Shown here: positions 1 through 13,200 of the stretch, one piece after another
Layout of the letters: each line of letters opens with the position of its first letter
Numbering within the stretch: the first letter of the stretch is position 1
Assembly: GCF_036417845.1 (NCBI RefSeq)
Contig: NC_089980.1
Location: 111,315,169-111,379,168, forward strand
Reading direction: 5' to 3'
DNA: 64,000 nucleotides
Source: Apteryx mantelli
Lineage: Eukaryota; Chordata; Aves; Apterygiformes; Apterygidae
Position numbers and translations under genes: made by a program
The notes under the pieces: generated by a model
What the model was told of the DNA's origin: nothing
Seen by the model: only the letters and a program-made list of their open reading frames with translations
Databases searched by the model: none

Positions 1-220
1 TCCCTCCCTGCCGCCCGCCCCGCGCAGCGCAGCAGCCGCCCCGCCCCGCGCACAGGCCGTTGCTAAGCGATGGCGCCGCGCGCCGCGGCCCTCACAATGC
101 CGCCGCCCCGCCGCCGCCGCCGCCGCCCCAGCCAGCGCCCGCAGGCGCAGCAGCAGCGCCCGCCCGCCTCCGCTTCCTCTTCAAACTGGGGGTGGCGGGC
201 GGGGAAGGCAGGGCAGGCGC

Positions 221-244
221 GGCTTGCTGGGACTTGTAGTTCCC
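221..244 (-). promoter_or_regulatory. ZNF143/Staf-type site
   Basis: The minus strand contains ACTACAAGTCCCAGCAAGC, a close match to the consensus ACTACANNTCCCAGNANNC bound by ZNF143, which is common close to transcription starts of CpG-island promoters. It lies inside the island at the left edge and is probably a core promoter element. Activity is inferred. Confidence 0.6.
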
Positions 245-546
245 ACCCCGCTGCCCGCCGCAGGTGCCGGCGCGGCCGCAACGACGTCATGTCGCGGCTG
301 CCCTGCGGCGGGGGTTTTCTTTTTTCTTTTTTTTTTTCCTTTTTCTTTCCTTCGGCACCTGCCTTGCCGCCGCTCTCCCGCCTTCGTTCTGCGATCGCCC
401 GCTCTGAGTAAAGCTCGCAGTCGAAGGAGGGAAGCCCTCGTGCCGCTCCTTGGGCGGGGGAGGGCACCACCATGGGAGGAAAAGTGGGCGGGGAGGCAAG
501 GCGGGAAAATCCCCTCCCTCGGGGCGGCCGCGCGCGCTGGGCGCGG

Positions 547-597
547 CCGTTAGCGGCGGCCGTTGGCGACCGTTAGCGCTGCGCCTCGCGGCACGTG
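547..597. promoter_or_regulatory. Cluster of MYB-like sites followed by an E-box
   Basis: Within about 30 bases the minus strand has TAACGG, CAACGG and TAACGG again (plus: CCGTTA, CCGTTG, CCGTTA). These match the MYB consensus YAACGG. A palindromic CACGTG E-box (USF/MYC type) follows at 592-597. Sites this short can arise by chance, but three close copies in an island are suggestive. Confidence 0.35.
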
Positions 598-3490
598 CCG
601 GTGTGCGGCTCTGCCTCTCGGCGGGCTGTGCCTGGCCGGAGTGTCCGGTTACTGCCCCTGTGTTTTTGTGGGTTCCTGTGTCTTTTTTCTGCATTTCCCC
701 GTGAGGGTGGTAGGATGCTGCCACCCTGCCTAGGAGAGATTTTTCTTAAGTGCTTAAAGGGTGTTTCGCTCCTGACCGCTCTTGGTCGAGTCCATTGCAG
801 CGCGCCCCCAGACCGGCCCGGTTCCTTCGTGCCCTTCCTTGTCCCGAGGCTGTGCCTCAGCCTCACCTGACCGGGGTGGCGGGGCAGAAGCAGTGTCACC
901 CCGCAGCACCCATTTATGGTGGCCTCCAGAAATCCCGGCGTGCTGGGAGCATCAAGCTCTGCTCTGCGCTTCCCTAACACACCTTGTCCAAAGAGTACCT
1001 CTGGTGAAAGTATGAATAGCAGACGGTATCACGTGCGTGTGGGACACCTCTCAGAAGGAGAACTGGTGTGGTGCCCTGGGACCACCTTTGCCCCGGCCAG
1101 GCTTCGCCAGGCTTCTCTGCAACCAATTCCATGTATTATGTACCCTGAAAACAATTATTTTCTTTTATAAAATTTAAACACATTTCAACTTCTTTCTTTC
1201 TGTCCTTGCTCCTTACTGTGAGTGAAATATTGCCTTTTTAACCATTGATTTCCCTCTTGTGTCAACATTACATACTGCCAGTTACTCTTAATCTAGAAGA
1301 TTTAGATGTGGCAGTTTTTCTTTCTTTTTAATTTTTTTTTAAATTTTACTCCTAGTCAGCTAGTATACTAGTTTTTAATAAGAGGGGACAGAAACCAGAC
1401 ACATGAAAAACTGATTTATTCAATAGTATTGTTTTTCAGTCAATTTTTTATCCCAGTTTTCACATACCCTAATGCTCTTTCCTCTTTAGAGAACAAATAT
1501 TCTTACTAACCAATTCATAATAAACAATGGCCAAATTCTTTTTGCAAGGTAATCTTCAAATTTAATCAACATTGAAGTACTAAAAATGGGTAGTTCAAAT
1601 TATTGGTTTCAGCACTGCTTACTTAGTTTTCAGTACTGAATCTCCAGTTGTTAAATACCGTACAGTTGTATAGCTTTTAGGTTCTTCTACAGAAAGCTGT
1701 CAGCCTACTCTGATTCTGAGTAATGCAAATAATGCATCCTCTATCACTCATGATCGGATGGATTTTACACTTTGTGACACAACATATTTACATGTCACCA
1801 ACTAATTTTGATTCTAGTGCAAATCTTGGGATAACCAGCGTTAAACTGCTCTGCTTTCCCCTCCCTTCTCCTTGTTACTTCTGTAGTTTCTCATCTGTAA
1901 TTATTTAATCTTCAGTTTTGTATTCACAGAGAGTTCATCAGGGTCTTTTCGGAAAACCAGTTATATTTTCTTCCTTTTCAGTCATACTGAAAGGACCATG
2001 GCTTTTCCGTTAACCATTTAGTTGTGCAAAATCTTCTATTTGTTGGGATAATATCAATCCTATAGGCAGAGAGGAAAGAACTGCCTCTTTGCAGCTTGCT
2101 CCCTGCTTACCCTTTGGTTGAACGTTAAAATGCCTGCTTTTCTCTGTTCTTTGCATTTTGTCCAGAACATCCCCTACCATGCCTGTTTTTCGGTCCTTCA
2201 CACTACCATGAAAATCCTCCTTTTCTCTTTGTGCTGAGCTGCCAGTCCCACTTGTTTTCCTTTGAAAAACTACCTGGTCTGAAAAATAGAAAAGCATCTA
2301 GTGCATCACGATCTTCAGTGCTGTCCCAGAGGCAGAGAGAGCAGCCGCTTGCGTTTGGCTCAATGTGCCTGTGTGCCCAAGGGGTTCTGCACCTCCGGTG
2401 CCAAACTGCTCCACAACACCAAGGTAGCTGCAGCTCTGCTATATCAGCTGGGAGGACTTTAAGCTCCTCAGTTAAAAATTATGAGTTTTATAAAACCTGG
2501 CTTCAGAAACAGAAAAAAAAGAGCGAGTGAGAAAGAAAAGCAACCTTACATGTGAGAGTGTACAGTGGTGACTGATTTAAGAAAAGGCCCAGAAGAGAAT
2601 AAGAATAAAATAAAATGAAGACAGGATAATGTTTAATTTTATTTGATAGAAAGTTGCTTCAAAAATATGGATTAACTATACATTCATATATGCTATACAT
2701 ACAAGTACATATACAAAATATACATAATGGCAAACATCCTTCTGTTACATTCTGTGGATGATAGTGAACAACATGAAACAGAACTTGTGTCATGTTGTCA
2801 TATCTGCTTTCATCCTAATCCTATCTACAAGGAATTTATAGACATGAGAGATGAAAAAGGCTAACAGATCACTTAATCCATACCCCTGCCCATGCAAAAG
2901 TCTTCTCTACAGTGCATTTTATTAGTGCATTGTTCTAATAAAATTAAGGCTTGCAGCATCTCCCTCAAGAGGTATCCAGCTGCTAACCTTGTCCTCAGAA
3001 TTTTTTTTTCTGGCATTCACCCCAATACTACTTCTAATTTATTTCTAATTCAGATATGTTTCTCCTCAAATCAAGCTAAATTTCTTCATTTTCATGTTTT
3101 TTTTTCATCTTCATTCATTAGTTGCTTGTTTGCCAAGTACAAAATATATTTAACTGTTGTTAGTACTCTCTCTTCTAGGGGAAATACACTCAAGCTTGAA
3201 AGCTATGGTCTCTACTTTCCATCCTACAAGCACCCTGTAAACCTGGAAGCAGCCAAAAGTAAAACTACAAGGAACAATGGGGAAAAATGTACCTGTTCTC
3301 CTCCTTCCAGGCAGTTACAGGGTGTGCCAGTTGCCTTACCGAGACAAGTGGTGTCAGGTCTCCAGAGGAACTGCCATGTTGCTGAGGGATTTCTGGTACA
3401 AATCCCATTAGGACCACCCTACCTACCCACCCACTCCCTAAACAAAAGGTAGCATCCCAAAATCTAGACACAGGGAGTAGGAGCTGGCAT

Positions 3491-3528
3491 CTTTGTCCTT
3501 TTCTAGTCGCTTTGTCCTTTCTAGTCGC
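3491..3528. repeat. Short tandem duplication, two copies of about 19 bp
   Basis: The unit CTTTGTCCTTTTCTAGTCG is followed directly by a copy lacking one T. It is a small local duplication in intergenic DNA with no evident function. Confidence 0.8.
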
Positions 3529-6388
3529 TAAAGACTGTCCTCAATTTACCAAGTGAAGGGACCAGGCACTCTCAGGCTGTGGAGCTGATGTTCAGGAAGG
3601 AAGAGACAGTGGGAGCTGCCAAACTGGAGTTCCCGCAGCAAAAAGCCAGTGAGAGAAACCATGGCCTCCCCAACCAAACAGGCTGTCCTGGAGCACCTTT
3701 CCCTGAGCTAAGAGGGAACGTGGCTTCTTTCCTTGCCTTTTCAAATTTTAGAGCTCAAAAATGAACTGTTTCTTACACACATCTTGGGAGCTGCAGTTTC
3801 ATTGCCCTAAGAGTATTTTCTTCTTCCCAGCTTAACAGGATCATTAAATATCTGGGGTTTTTTCCTTCCCTGCTTATGTGGTTTCTAACCCTGTGCTGGT
3901 CACAACTTTCATTTCTCTAGGAAAAATTTCTGCCCTGTTTTCATACCTCTGTAACTTTTTTGTAGTAATCTGCAATAACTTTCTTGGATCTGAAAAGTGC
4001 TTTTCCATCAGCTATCATGGTGAATGCAAGGGGATTAAAGTTCCTCTTATACTTTATTTTGGTATTCATGTAAATAATGTGCTGTTTATCTAACTAAGGG
4101 GAACTCTTCTTGTGTTCTTTGGAACAAGTTTATATTTTTTGAATTACAGTGTAACATGCAAATATTTAGTAATATCTTAAAGCCAAAGAAATTCATATAC
4201 CTTCATTTTTTTCTATGCTGTGGGATTTGGGAAAATGGTTTCCAGGCTTCTATTCTGCTTGCAGTATCTTTGTCCAGTGATGCCAGGCCCATTAAATATT
4301 ATTTCTGTCTGTTTATACTATTCCTTAATCTCCATAGGGAGCTTGAACTGCTATCAAATACCTTCTGTTATTCCTTGTCTGAATTCCTGAGATCCTGTCT
4401 GCAGCCCTGGTTGGGAGAGGGCGCTGGTGAGCTTCTCAAGGGATGAGACTCCAGGCTGGAAGAAGATGTGAAACACTCTTGCAGCCCTCGGGTGGGGGGA
4501 AATGGGGGAGTAGGACAGCTGTGGCTTTGCTGAATTTGTGCATTAGCAGCTGGTGAATCATCATCCTGCTGTTCTTGTGTGCTGGTAGGAAGAGCCGAAG
4601 ACATGATGCCCTGAGGAGCAGCTGCTGAACCACTGTTGAGACAATTCATAACTAAGCTTGGGGTATTAACAATAGACACATGATCCCTACTGTTCTTAGT
4701 TTTTGAGCAGCACAGTTTATTAAGCTATTTAACTAGTTTCCTTCATTGACATGTTCTCTTTTTCCTCATCTCGCCTCAGTCTGATGGATCGGAGATGATG
4801 ATTTGTCTGTCTCATTGGATTTGACTCCAAATTCCGTCTTTTGAATTGTAATAGTTTTTTGGGGAGAGGAGGTTGGGCAGGGAAGGAGGAGCAGAAAGGG
4901 AGGAGTTTGTAACTGTGGTATCATCAGTTTGAATTTGTTAGTAACTTGTGTGTAAGTTGGTGCTAAGATACTGCATAACAGAATTTTCCCTTGACTTCTC
5001 TCCTCTACTTCACCTTTGGGAGGTGAACTGAAGGAGCTCTGATATTGTGAGCACTTTTAAATTTTCCTGATTTTCTTGCAAAGAAAACTTGTGTCATCTG
5101 TGTTAAAGGAAATGGCTACATTATCTCTAGGATGATTACTTATAAGATATTTAAATGCTTTTACCTTGAAGAAATTCTGAACAGGTGTAAAATGAATTAA
5201 TTATTAATATATTCTAATAAGCATCCATTCAAGAGAGTCAATTTAGGCAATATTTGCACTGGTTTCCATGGATATTGAACTGGATTTTACATAAGGACAT
5301 AGCAATAATGGACATAAAGATACTTTTATTTTAAGATATCAAGTTTAAATTGGAAGGTCTTCAGGCACTATTAAAAAGCAACTCAGAATAGTATTTGTTG
5401 TGTATATGTGTATTTGTACTGTTGAGCTAGTGTTCAAGATCCTCCCACCAAGACTTCAGGAATATTGTGTCTGTACAACGGGATAAGAGACAAGGATTAG
5501 CAAAGTTTATGGATTCATCTGCTGAAGATTATAAAAATTATATATACCATTATATTTAAGATATAATACTTCAAAGAAGACCAAGTCTGTCTTTCTGTGC
5601 TGTTATTTTTACTACCTGGGTCAACTAATGACAGTGTATTTTCAAACGTTTCTTATCTTTGATATTGCTGTTTTCATAAGACAAGGAAAAATATTATAGT
5701 GAATCAATACACACTGTATGTTACAAATACAGAGGTCTTTTGTTTTATGCAGCCTTCTCATCTCTAGGAGAAAAGCATTAACATAGTAAACTGTATTTTA
5801 GCCAGGCTGGTGCATTTTTTTTCTGTTTCTAGCTGGGAATACTTGAATGTATGGATTCTTCCAATAGATATTATCTGAGTAATTCTCAAGTAGTAATTCA
5901 CAGACCGCTGGTGGTCCATGGAGTACTTCCAGATGGCTTTGAGAGGAATTTTAATAGTGAAACACTGCTACTTTTCAAACAATGGTGTTTCTTACAGTGT
6001 GTAATATAGTCAGATATCTTGTTTTTTTGTTATGCAGTGTCTTATAGTTGCAAATATGGATTTTAAGCATGCATAATATAAATCAACTAGGAAGAAGTAA
6101 AATATTAGGACTCTCTTTCCCCATCAGGGAAGTTGCTAAACTGCTAGACAATAATTTAAATGATAGCAGAAAACACATGAATAAAGTAGTTTGTTTCCAC
6201 TCAGAGGCTTGAAAATCTGAAATCTGGAGAGTCTGTAAGTCCTCTGGGTATGGAAAGTCTAAGTAAGGACAAAAGTGCTCTCCCTGCCTCACTGATTTTA
6301 AGCTCTGATCCTGTTCCTCTCAGCATTCCTACAGAAGAGCTTTCCTAAGACAGGATAAAAATACTGTAGAGTTGCCTTTCATATATGT

Positions 6389-6428
6389 GGAGGCTTCTTT
6401 ATATACATAAAGCCTCTACAGAGGCTTT
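6389..6428 (+). other. Mutually exclusive hairpins in BEND6 3' flank
   Basis: Three arms alternate: GGAGGCTT (6389-6396), AAAGCCTC (6409-6416) and GAGGCTTT (6421-6428). The middle arm can pair with either neighbour. The right-hand hairpin has an 8-bp perfect stem, a TACA loop and is followed by a T run on the plus strand. If transcribed from BEND6 (minus), the structure could lie in the 3' UTR. Function is unknown. Confidence 0.45.
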
Positions 6429-7115
6429 TTTTAAGACTTGCACTGTCACATTTTATATGAGTAAGTTTTTAAGTATATAAATATATGTATGTTTGGTATA
6501 TATGGAAACAGTATTATGCAAATAGGTGACTTCACTGACAATAGGGATGAGTTCAGCAATTTTAGGCTAGTCTTGTTCACAAGGTAAGTATGCTCATAAT
6601 AAAAAAGTTGTTATTTATAATTCCTCTACCACAATAACTTAGACTCTTCTATCAGTAGAAGAATGCTGATTTAGCTCTACTACAGTACTTTTATCAGTAG
6701 ATACAGAAGAGGTATGATTTCTCCCTGTTTTTACATGGGGGGTTAACTGACGCACAACAGGTGACATGCCCATGGAATGAAATGCTGGTCTGTGGAGATT
6801 CTACAGACAATAATAAGAAAAGTAAATAATGTCCTGATCAAAATAACTTCATGTATTTACTTCTGTTTTCTCATCCTGTGCTTTACTTACCTTGTGCTGC
6901 TTTGTCTAGAATGAACAACGTTTTTGTGCTGTAATGTTAAGCTGGGCTACTTTTGTATAATGTAATCTTTGTACAGGACATGAAAATATTTACCTACTGG
7001 GCAATGCAAATCTGAAAATACATCTTAAAGATAACTTTAGGACTATTTTTAGTTTTTGTTACCAAAGGGTAACATATGGAATGACACACTGTAGACTACA
7101 AATTTTTTTTAAGAC

Positions 7116-7258
7116 TTACCAAAAGCCATGCTTCTGAAAAGCACCTGAGTTAAGATCTTTGCTTAAAATTGGCTTCTTGGTGCAATTGTTCAGTTTTTGT
7201 CCCATCATTCTCCTAATTGAAGCATCATCTGTGTTTGGAAACAACTGCTTTGTGATTC
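7116..7258 (-). CDS. BEND6: BEND6 exon 7: end of BEN domain and stop
   Basis: The acceptor ATTTTGCAG precedes 7258. It encodes GITKQLFPNTDDASIRRMMG and the NNCTKKP end of the BEN domain. The frame reads to a TAA at 7118-7116, giving the tail GAFQKHGFW, unlike the human tail, which ends soon after LNS. The stop codon sits inside a strong donor-like sequence (TTTTG/GTAAGT, after 7120), so some transcripts may splice on to a further exon instead of stopping here. I could not identify that exon. Confidence 0.85.
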
Positions 7259-10200
7259 CTGCAAAATAAAGAGATGACATATATGAGGCCTCCAAACCAC
7301 AGAAACCACAGATGCATAATCTAAAACACATTTATTGCATCTTTCACATTTCCAACTACTTCAGCTTCAGCTCTAGTTACTTTTCTGTCTTCACTTGCTG
7401 CTTCACTGATCTTGCACACTCCAGCTCTATTTTCCTCTGTGCCTCCCACATTGCGGTGCCTGCTCTTGGCATACTCAAAGGGAACTCTAGGGCCACAGGA
7501 GCTTCCTGCATAAATGATCTTCCTCCCTTCCTGTGTTCTGTTCTTTATCAGACATTCCTATTTTTGTCCTCCATAGTTCTCACACCTCTGAATCTTGCAG
7601 TTTTTGTTCATTACTCTTCATTTGCAATTCATGTCTCCTTCTCCAAAAACTTCTCTTCTGTTTTTCCACTAACTGCCTAACTTTTTTAAAGGCAATATTA
7701 ACAGAACTGGGCATCAGGAATGCAATACCTGCTCCCTTCTTCTCCATTATCTTCACTTCCTTTGATCTGTTTTAGTTTCATTTCATTTTGAAGTCTCATA
7801 GCTTCCATCTTCTTTAAATAATCTGATCTACTAACTCATTTTCTACAGTCCTAGAATTCTCAGACTTCCTTCTTATTTTTCTTCTTGTATAATGTTATTT
7901 TGACGTTTTTCTATTTGAATTCAGGAGGGCTTTCATTTCCCTTAATAAATTTGACTTCGCTGTTGGTTCCCCTTTGTCACTGAACTCTTCTGCAGCAGCC
8001 TGTATGCTATGTTCTGATTATCTCCTCTGCTTTCCTTTTCAGTTTTGCTTAGACCCTTTCACTGAACCCACCTTTAAAAAAGTTGCTAGTAGCTTTTCAA
8101 CCAAGAAACCTTTTCTTCACACTCAAGCTGTTTGGTCTCTGGTGTCTTAAATCCCTAGCTCTTTGTTTCTTACAACTTTTTTCTTGAACTTGCTCAATTT
8201 TCCTTATTTTCCTCATCTGTCTGATCTTTGGCTATATCCATTTCTCCTGATAGTTTACTGGCAGAGGGAGTGTACACTTCTTCTTAGCTGGCACTCAAGA
8301 TGCAGGTGAAGTTACTAAAAACTTTATTATCCCCATTATGTATTTTTGAATATATCCAGTCGCCCTTCTCTCAGTGCACACCTCTCCCTTAGCTTTATGT
8401 TATTTCATTGTCAAACTGTCTTATCTTACCTTGTCTAAATACATTTTCACCATCTCACTGTCTCTTTCTTCTTGATTTTGGCACTTTTTCTCTATCTAGG
8501 CTCCTAAGAAAAAGAGGTTTATGCAACTATACCATCAATACCCTATTGATAACTCTTGAAATTGATGGCCAACTTCAATAAAACTGGACAAAGGGGTACA
8601 GGAACTGGAGGTAAGTTGGGAAGGGAACTTAGAGTATTGAGGAAGACCGAGGCAATGGGGGAGGGATTCTGGTACAGAAAATGGGGCTATGTTGGTAAAA
8701 TTTTAAGCTAAGGTGTGAATCCAAATAAAATCAGTACTAACAAAATACAATTTTTTTTAAAGCTGCTACTTGCATCTGAAATGATTTTCTCTTTTCGTGC
8801 ATCTGAAATGATTTTCTCTTTCCTATGCACCAAACGTTTTCTGCCTTAAACCTCAGCACAAAACCCATGTTCTTTCCTTCTCTGATCTGATCACTATTTG
8901 TCTTTTATACTTTTCCTCGTTTTGCCTGAAGCACTATTTAAAATGTCAGAATTTATAATCTTCACCAACTAGAGAATAGAGCAGGCATTATTTAAAATCC
9001 GATCAAGTGTGATCTCTCTTTGCCTCCCTTTTATTTGTTACCTTTGTGTTCCAGGTATGACTGTTGTATATAATTCTTTCAAAAGTTAAAAAATGACAGT
9101 GTTACTATGCCTTAGTAGTCACTGTTAAATGAAAACACAAAATTTGCACAATTGAAATACTACTACTTAGCATTTCACTAAGAGTTCCAGATGGATTAAA
9201 AAAATGTGATGACAAAGAAGAAAATATGAAACAGCACATAACCTGAGTTACCAGCTGTAAGTTTTACTGCCCACCCCTCAAAGAAAGCTCTCCGTCAATT
9301 CAGTGCCATATTGAGTAATGTTAACAAGTTATCACCTATGATTTCCTGAACTTCATTCTGATTCATAGCTGGTTTTGCTGCTTTATCCTTTGAAGAGGAG
9401 GACTTTGCACCTGTCAGGCTGTGCGTAGCCATGTATTCATGTGTATAAAGTGCTTGCATCAAGTCATTTACAAACTTTTGAGGTTTGCTCTTGTTACAAA
9501 GTGCAATCTGCCACTTTTCGATCTTGAACTGGAAAACAAAATTGGTCATAGACAAAACTATTGAAGTTCTCTGGAAATATTATGCAGTATTTCTCTGAAA
9601 TATTTTTAAAGTGTATTTTCTTTTTTTACTGCAATTTCAAATGTAATCTCTGCAAACTGTGTGCCAGAAATCAATGCCAAACTTGCATGTCACTCAAAAT
9701 TTGGAACTGTATGTGCAGGTCAACAGTTTTTTCAGAAGCAAGTGTGGAGCAGGCTAAGGACCCCTGTTCATACTAGTGAATGGTTCCCCAAGCAGCCCTT
9801 CTTGCTCAGCAGTGGCAGCAGGATATGTTCAGACAGATCTAAAACCTTCTGCTTGCACTCCAGGCAGGCTGGATGTGATCCAGGTCTGTCCTGGAATCTC
9901 TATAGCCTTGTAAGCATGGCACTGTGGCCAAGCTAATATTCCTGCCTCTGAGCAGGCATGCCTTAGGAACTGTGACATCTGGCCCTCAGCTTTGGGAGAG
10001 ATTTCTACACACTGCAGTTGTACAACCTAAGTATGTGAGCTCTCCAAATGTGCCATTATGAGCTACTTCTATTTAGCAATAAGGTTAGGTTGCTCAGAAA
10101 ATTTGGTCTTTTTAGTTCTTTGGATATGGTCAGATCTTGTGCACTGTAATATTTAGTCAAAGAATCATACCTTGACAATTCTTAATAGATTTATTTGGTT

Positions 10201-13200
10201 TTGGGGACCCCACGACAACACATGATTTCCACAAATTGACATGACTCAGTGCACAAGAATGCTTATGTGAATTGTGAATGCAGAAGCTGGAATTATTCTT
10301 TTCATTAGATTTTTATATTTTTTCTGTACAGCCTCTGTGCCTGAGGCTTCTCAATTCTGTTCTGTTATTACGGAGAATATGGGAACATCTTTATTCAGTG
10401 CAAAATATGTATTTCTACTGACGGCTGGCCAGCGTTTGGAACAAGAGCAGAAAACACACCATTCTTCATTTTACTTATTAACAGTTTAAACAGACTCTGC
10501 TGGTATTTTTCTTAGATAATCTCTGAAATGCTGTCATTCCCCTTTGACATCCAGAACATCAGAGTAGAACTTATTCCTGGATCTCAGTATTTTCTTCATG
10601 CATCCACATTCTGCCCTCAATCACAGATGTGCAAAGCCACTGAAATCAAAGCAAGCTCAAGGACGTACTAGCACGCTGAATTATGTCTAGTGTGTCTCAT
10701 GGAAAGGTTCCTCTGCACAAAAGGAGCTCATTAGTCGCTTCATCAAGTGACTGAAGATAAAAGATTTTTACAGATACTTTTTATATCTGTTATACAATCA
10801 CAATAAGCATGTATTACATCAAGTTTTAATTTTTGTGCTTGAAATTGCCTCTTAACTGACCTGTTTTTCAATCTGTTGCTCCTCATCTTCCACATTCAAA
10901 GTTACGGGTGAGCTGGAGTTACTATGCATAGTTGCATAGGAATCTGCTAAAGAATTGTTAGACGTTTTCCAAACAGCATGTGAATGAAGGCTGGACGCAG
11001 ATGTTGTCACTCCCCCTTTAAGCAGTGCTTCAGCCATCCCTACCAGTTCCTCAAAATGGGTGACTGCCTGTGGCAACACTGAAATTAAATGGAAAGTAAT
11101 GGCTAAGAACAGTAATTGAAGCTTTCAGACTCCAACTATGTCAGCATGCATATTTTGTAATTAAAGTCCTGTCACACAAGCAAAAGAGTAAAAGTAGTCA
11201 GCAAAGATGCTCTAACATGTTTTTTCTAGTTTCTCAAAATTTTCCTGTCATTCTCCTGCTCTCACCTGTGAAGTTCTGGCCTGTCTTCAGAATATGTGAG
11301 ATCAGTTCTCTCAAACAACTAAGAGCAACCATTAATTAATTTTTTCCCATCACAGCACTAAGCTAGATATTTTTCTTTTCTTCTTGCTATCTGAACAAGC
11401 CTTCAGAGATGCTAAATATGGGCCAAATAGTGATAGATTTGATTTTTCATTTGTTTCAAAGAAGTTACACCTTCCTATACATAGACTATATTTTCCCTTT
11501 TTTAATCTATAGAGAATGTCTTTTAAATGGCCACTTCTCTGACTAACATTTAGTTTCAAAGATAAGTTTTCATTGAGTCCATTAAAAAATCAATTCAGCG
11601 AGTTGAAAGGATGTGAGGGATAAAGAATCAGCAAGATACAAAATCATTAACTTATTGGAAAATGCTGTAGAAAATGCTCAAGATGAAAAGTGAATGAACT
11701 TGAATGTATAAGTTGTTTGACACTAATAAAGCTTGTAAAAATGCTATTCAGAGAGCTGGAGAAGATTAATTCAAATTAAGGTGAATGAAATATGGGATGG
11801 AATCAGCTGAGCAATGAAACTAATAAGCACTTGCAAAATCATAAGACAATAAAAAAGAAGAGATGTAGTAGGCTGCATAGGAGTGCTATGACATAGCTGG
11901 CGATGGAAGTAACATACCCTCTTTAAACATTTGTTCACTAGTGTTCAGAAATATTGGATTCAGTCTCAGCTGCCTCAGAATAATGGTCAGGGACAAGTAA
12001 GAGGGGCTTCAGAGACTGTCACTAAGTGATTAAGGATTCATTTATAAAAGAACAAAATGGTGTAACTTTGGGAAAAGATTAAATTTGTTGTTCCTAGAAC
12101 TAACTGAGGATTATCAGTCCGGAGGAATTACCAAAGAAATTAAAAATAAAAGCATTGCAGAATAAAGACAATTTTAGTAGATCAAGAATAACTGCTTAAT
12201 AAATAAGGTTTAATTGGACTGGTCAGTGGAGTATTCAAGTTTAGCCAATGGTTACATATAGCAAACAGAAATGTTCTCTTAGAAATAACTGACAGGATTT
12301 AAACAGATTTTTCTGTTTTTAACTCTGCGATCATGTGGTCTCTGTTTAAGATATATTTTTTCTAAGTGCTGCTGGAATTAAATGTTGCTATGTAATGAAG
12401 ACTTTTGTACTAACGGTAGGCCTTGATCTTGTCAGGTGCTCGAGCATCCATAATTCCTATTCAAATGGTCTTTTATAAATCAAGCTTTTCATAACCTTCA
12501 GGCTCTCTTCTTCATCACAGCATTTCCCCTGCCTTTACCTTGCAGCATCACCAGGGACTGCCTCAGGCGGCAGTTTTCTCTCATGGTGTCTGTCAGTTTC
12601 CTCTTGAGACTTTTTATTTTGGCACACAGTTCCACCTTGGATAGTTGGAATAAAGGCTCTTCATCATCACTGCTACTTTCACTGTACAAAAAGTTGTTTC
12701 CTGAATATGGTTCTCTCTGAAAAAATAAAATGGTCTATCTAGAGCAACAACACAGAAAATTAAAGCATTAAACCTAACATTAAAATATCTGGCTAAATCA
12801 GAATATTCTCTTTGTATACACAAAATATATAAACAGACTTGGTGTATTTTATTAATAGCTGTTACAGAACATGGATAGTACTGTTCATATTTAAATTCAA
12901 AATGAAATGTCAGAATAATACTTAGCTGTTAGATTTTTCTCTTTATGATGTTCTCCATTCACTGATTTTCTAAGGTGGTATCTTTAAGAACCACAACTTT
13001 ACTAAAACAGAAGTCTTATACCTCCCTCAAACAAATAAATCTCAGTTTCCTTTGGCTTAATAGATTAAAATTACTCCAGATAAGATGTTTACCTGTTTGT
13101 TAATTAAAGATGTTTCAAGTTGACTCAGGATGTTGGCAGGGGCAGATGCCTGTAATGATTTCTTCCTTTTTATACGCTTCATCATTTTCCCCTGTAAGCA

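Larger units (their letters stand above)
1..640. promoter_or_regulatory. CpG-island promoter of a neighbouring gene (possibly ZNF451, off the left edge)
   Basis: Very GC- and CpG-rich DNA with GC boxes, a ZNF143-type motif, MYB-like sites and an E-box, falling abruptly to AT-rich DNA after about 1 kb. No convincing coding exon is visible on either strand; the open frames here are a by-product of GC richness. In human the order is DST, BEND6, KIAA1586, ZNF451, so a leftward gene starting here could be ZNF451, but that rests only on recalled synteny. The ZNF143 motif reads in the minus orientation. The direction of transcription cannot be proven from the sequence. Confidence 0.6.
641..7115. other. 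Intergenic region and BEND6 3' flank
   Basis: AT-rich DNA with no exon I can support. An open frame at 2892-3452 (186 codons) has low-complexity composition and no recognisable domain, and is taken as chance or decayed repeat. The part nearest 7115 should include the BEND6 3' UTR, but I could not choose a polyadenylation site: minus-strand AATAAA-like hexamers (for example near 5320) are isolated. A short tandem duplication and a set of alternative hairpins are listed separately. Confidence 0.6.

Noticed and set aside
63-1170. Several open frames in the left CpG island
   Set aside because: Low-complexity Arg/Pro/Ala peptides on both strands, with no splice or homology support. I also looked for a ZNF451-like N-terminus on the minus strand and did not find it.
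2892-3452. 186-codon plus-strand open frame
   Set aside because: No domain, AT-rich low-complexity composition and no promoter or splice context. Possibly part of an old repeat.
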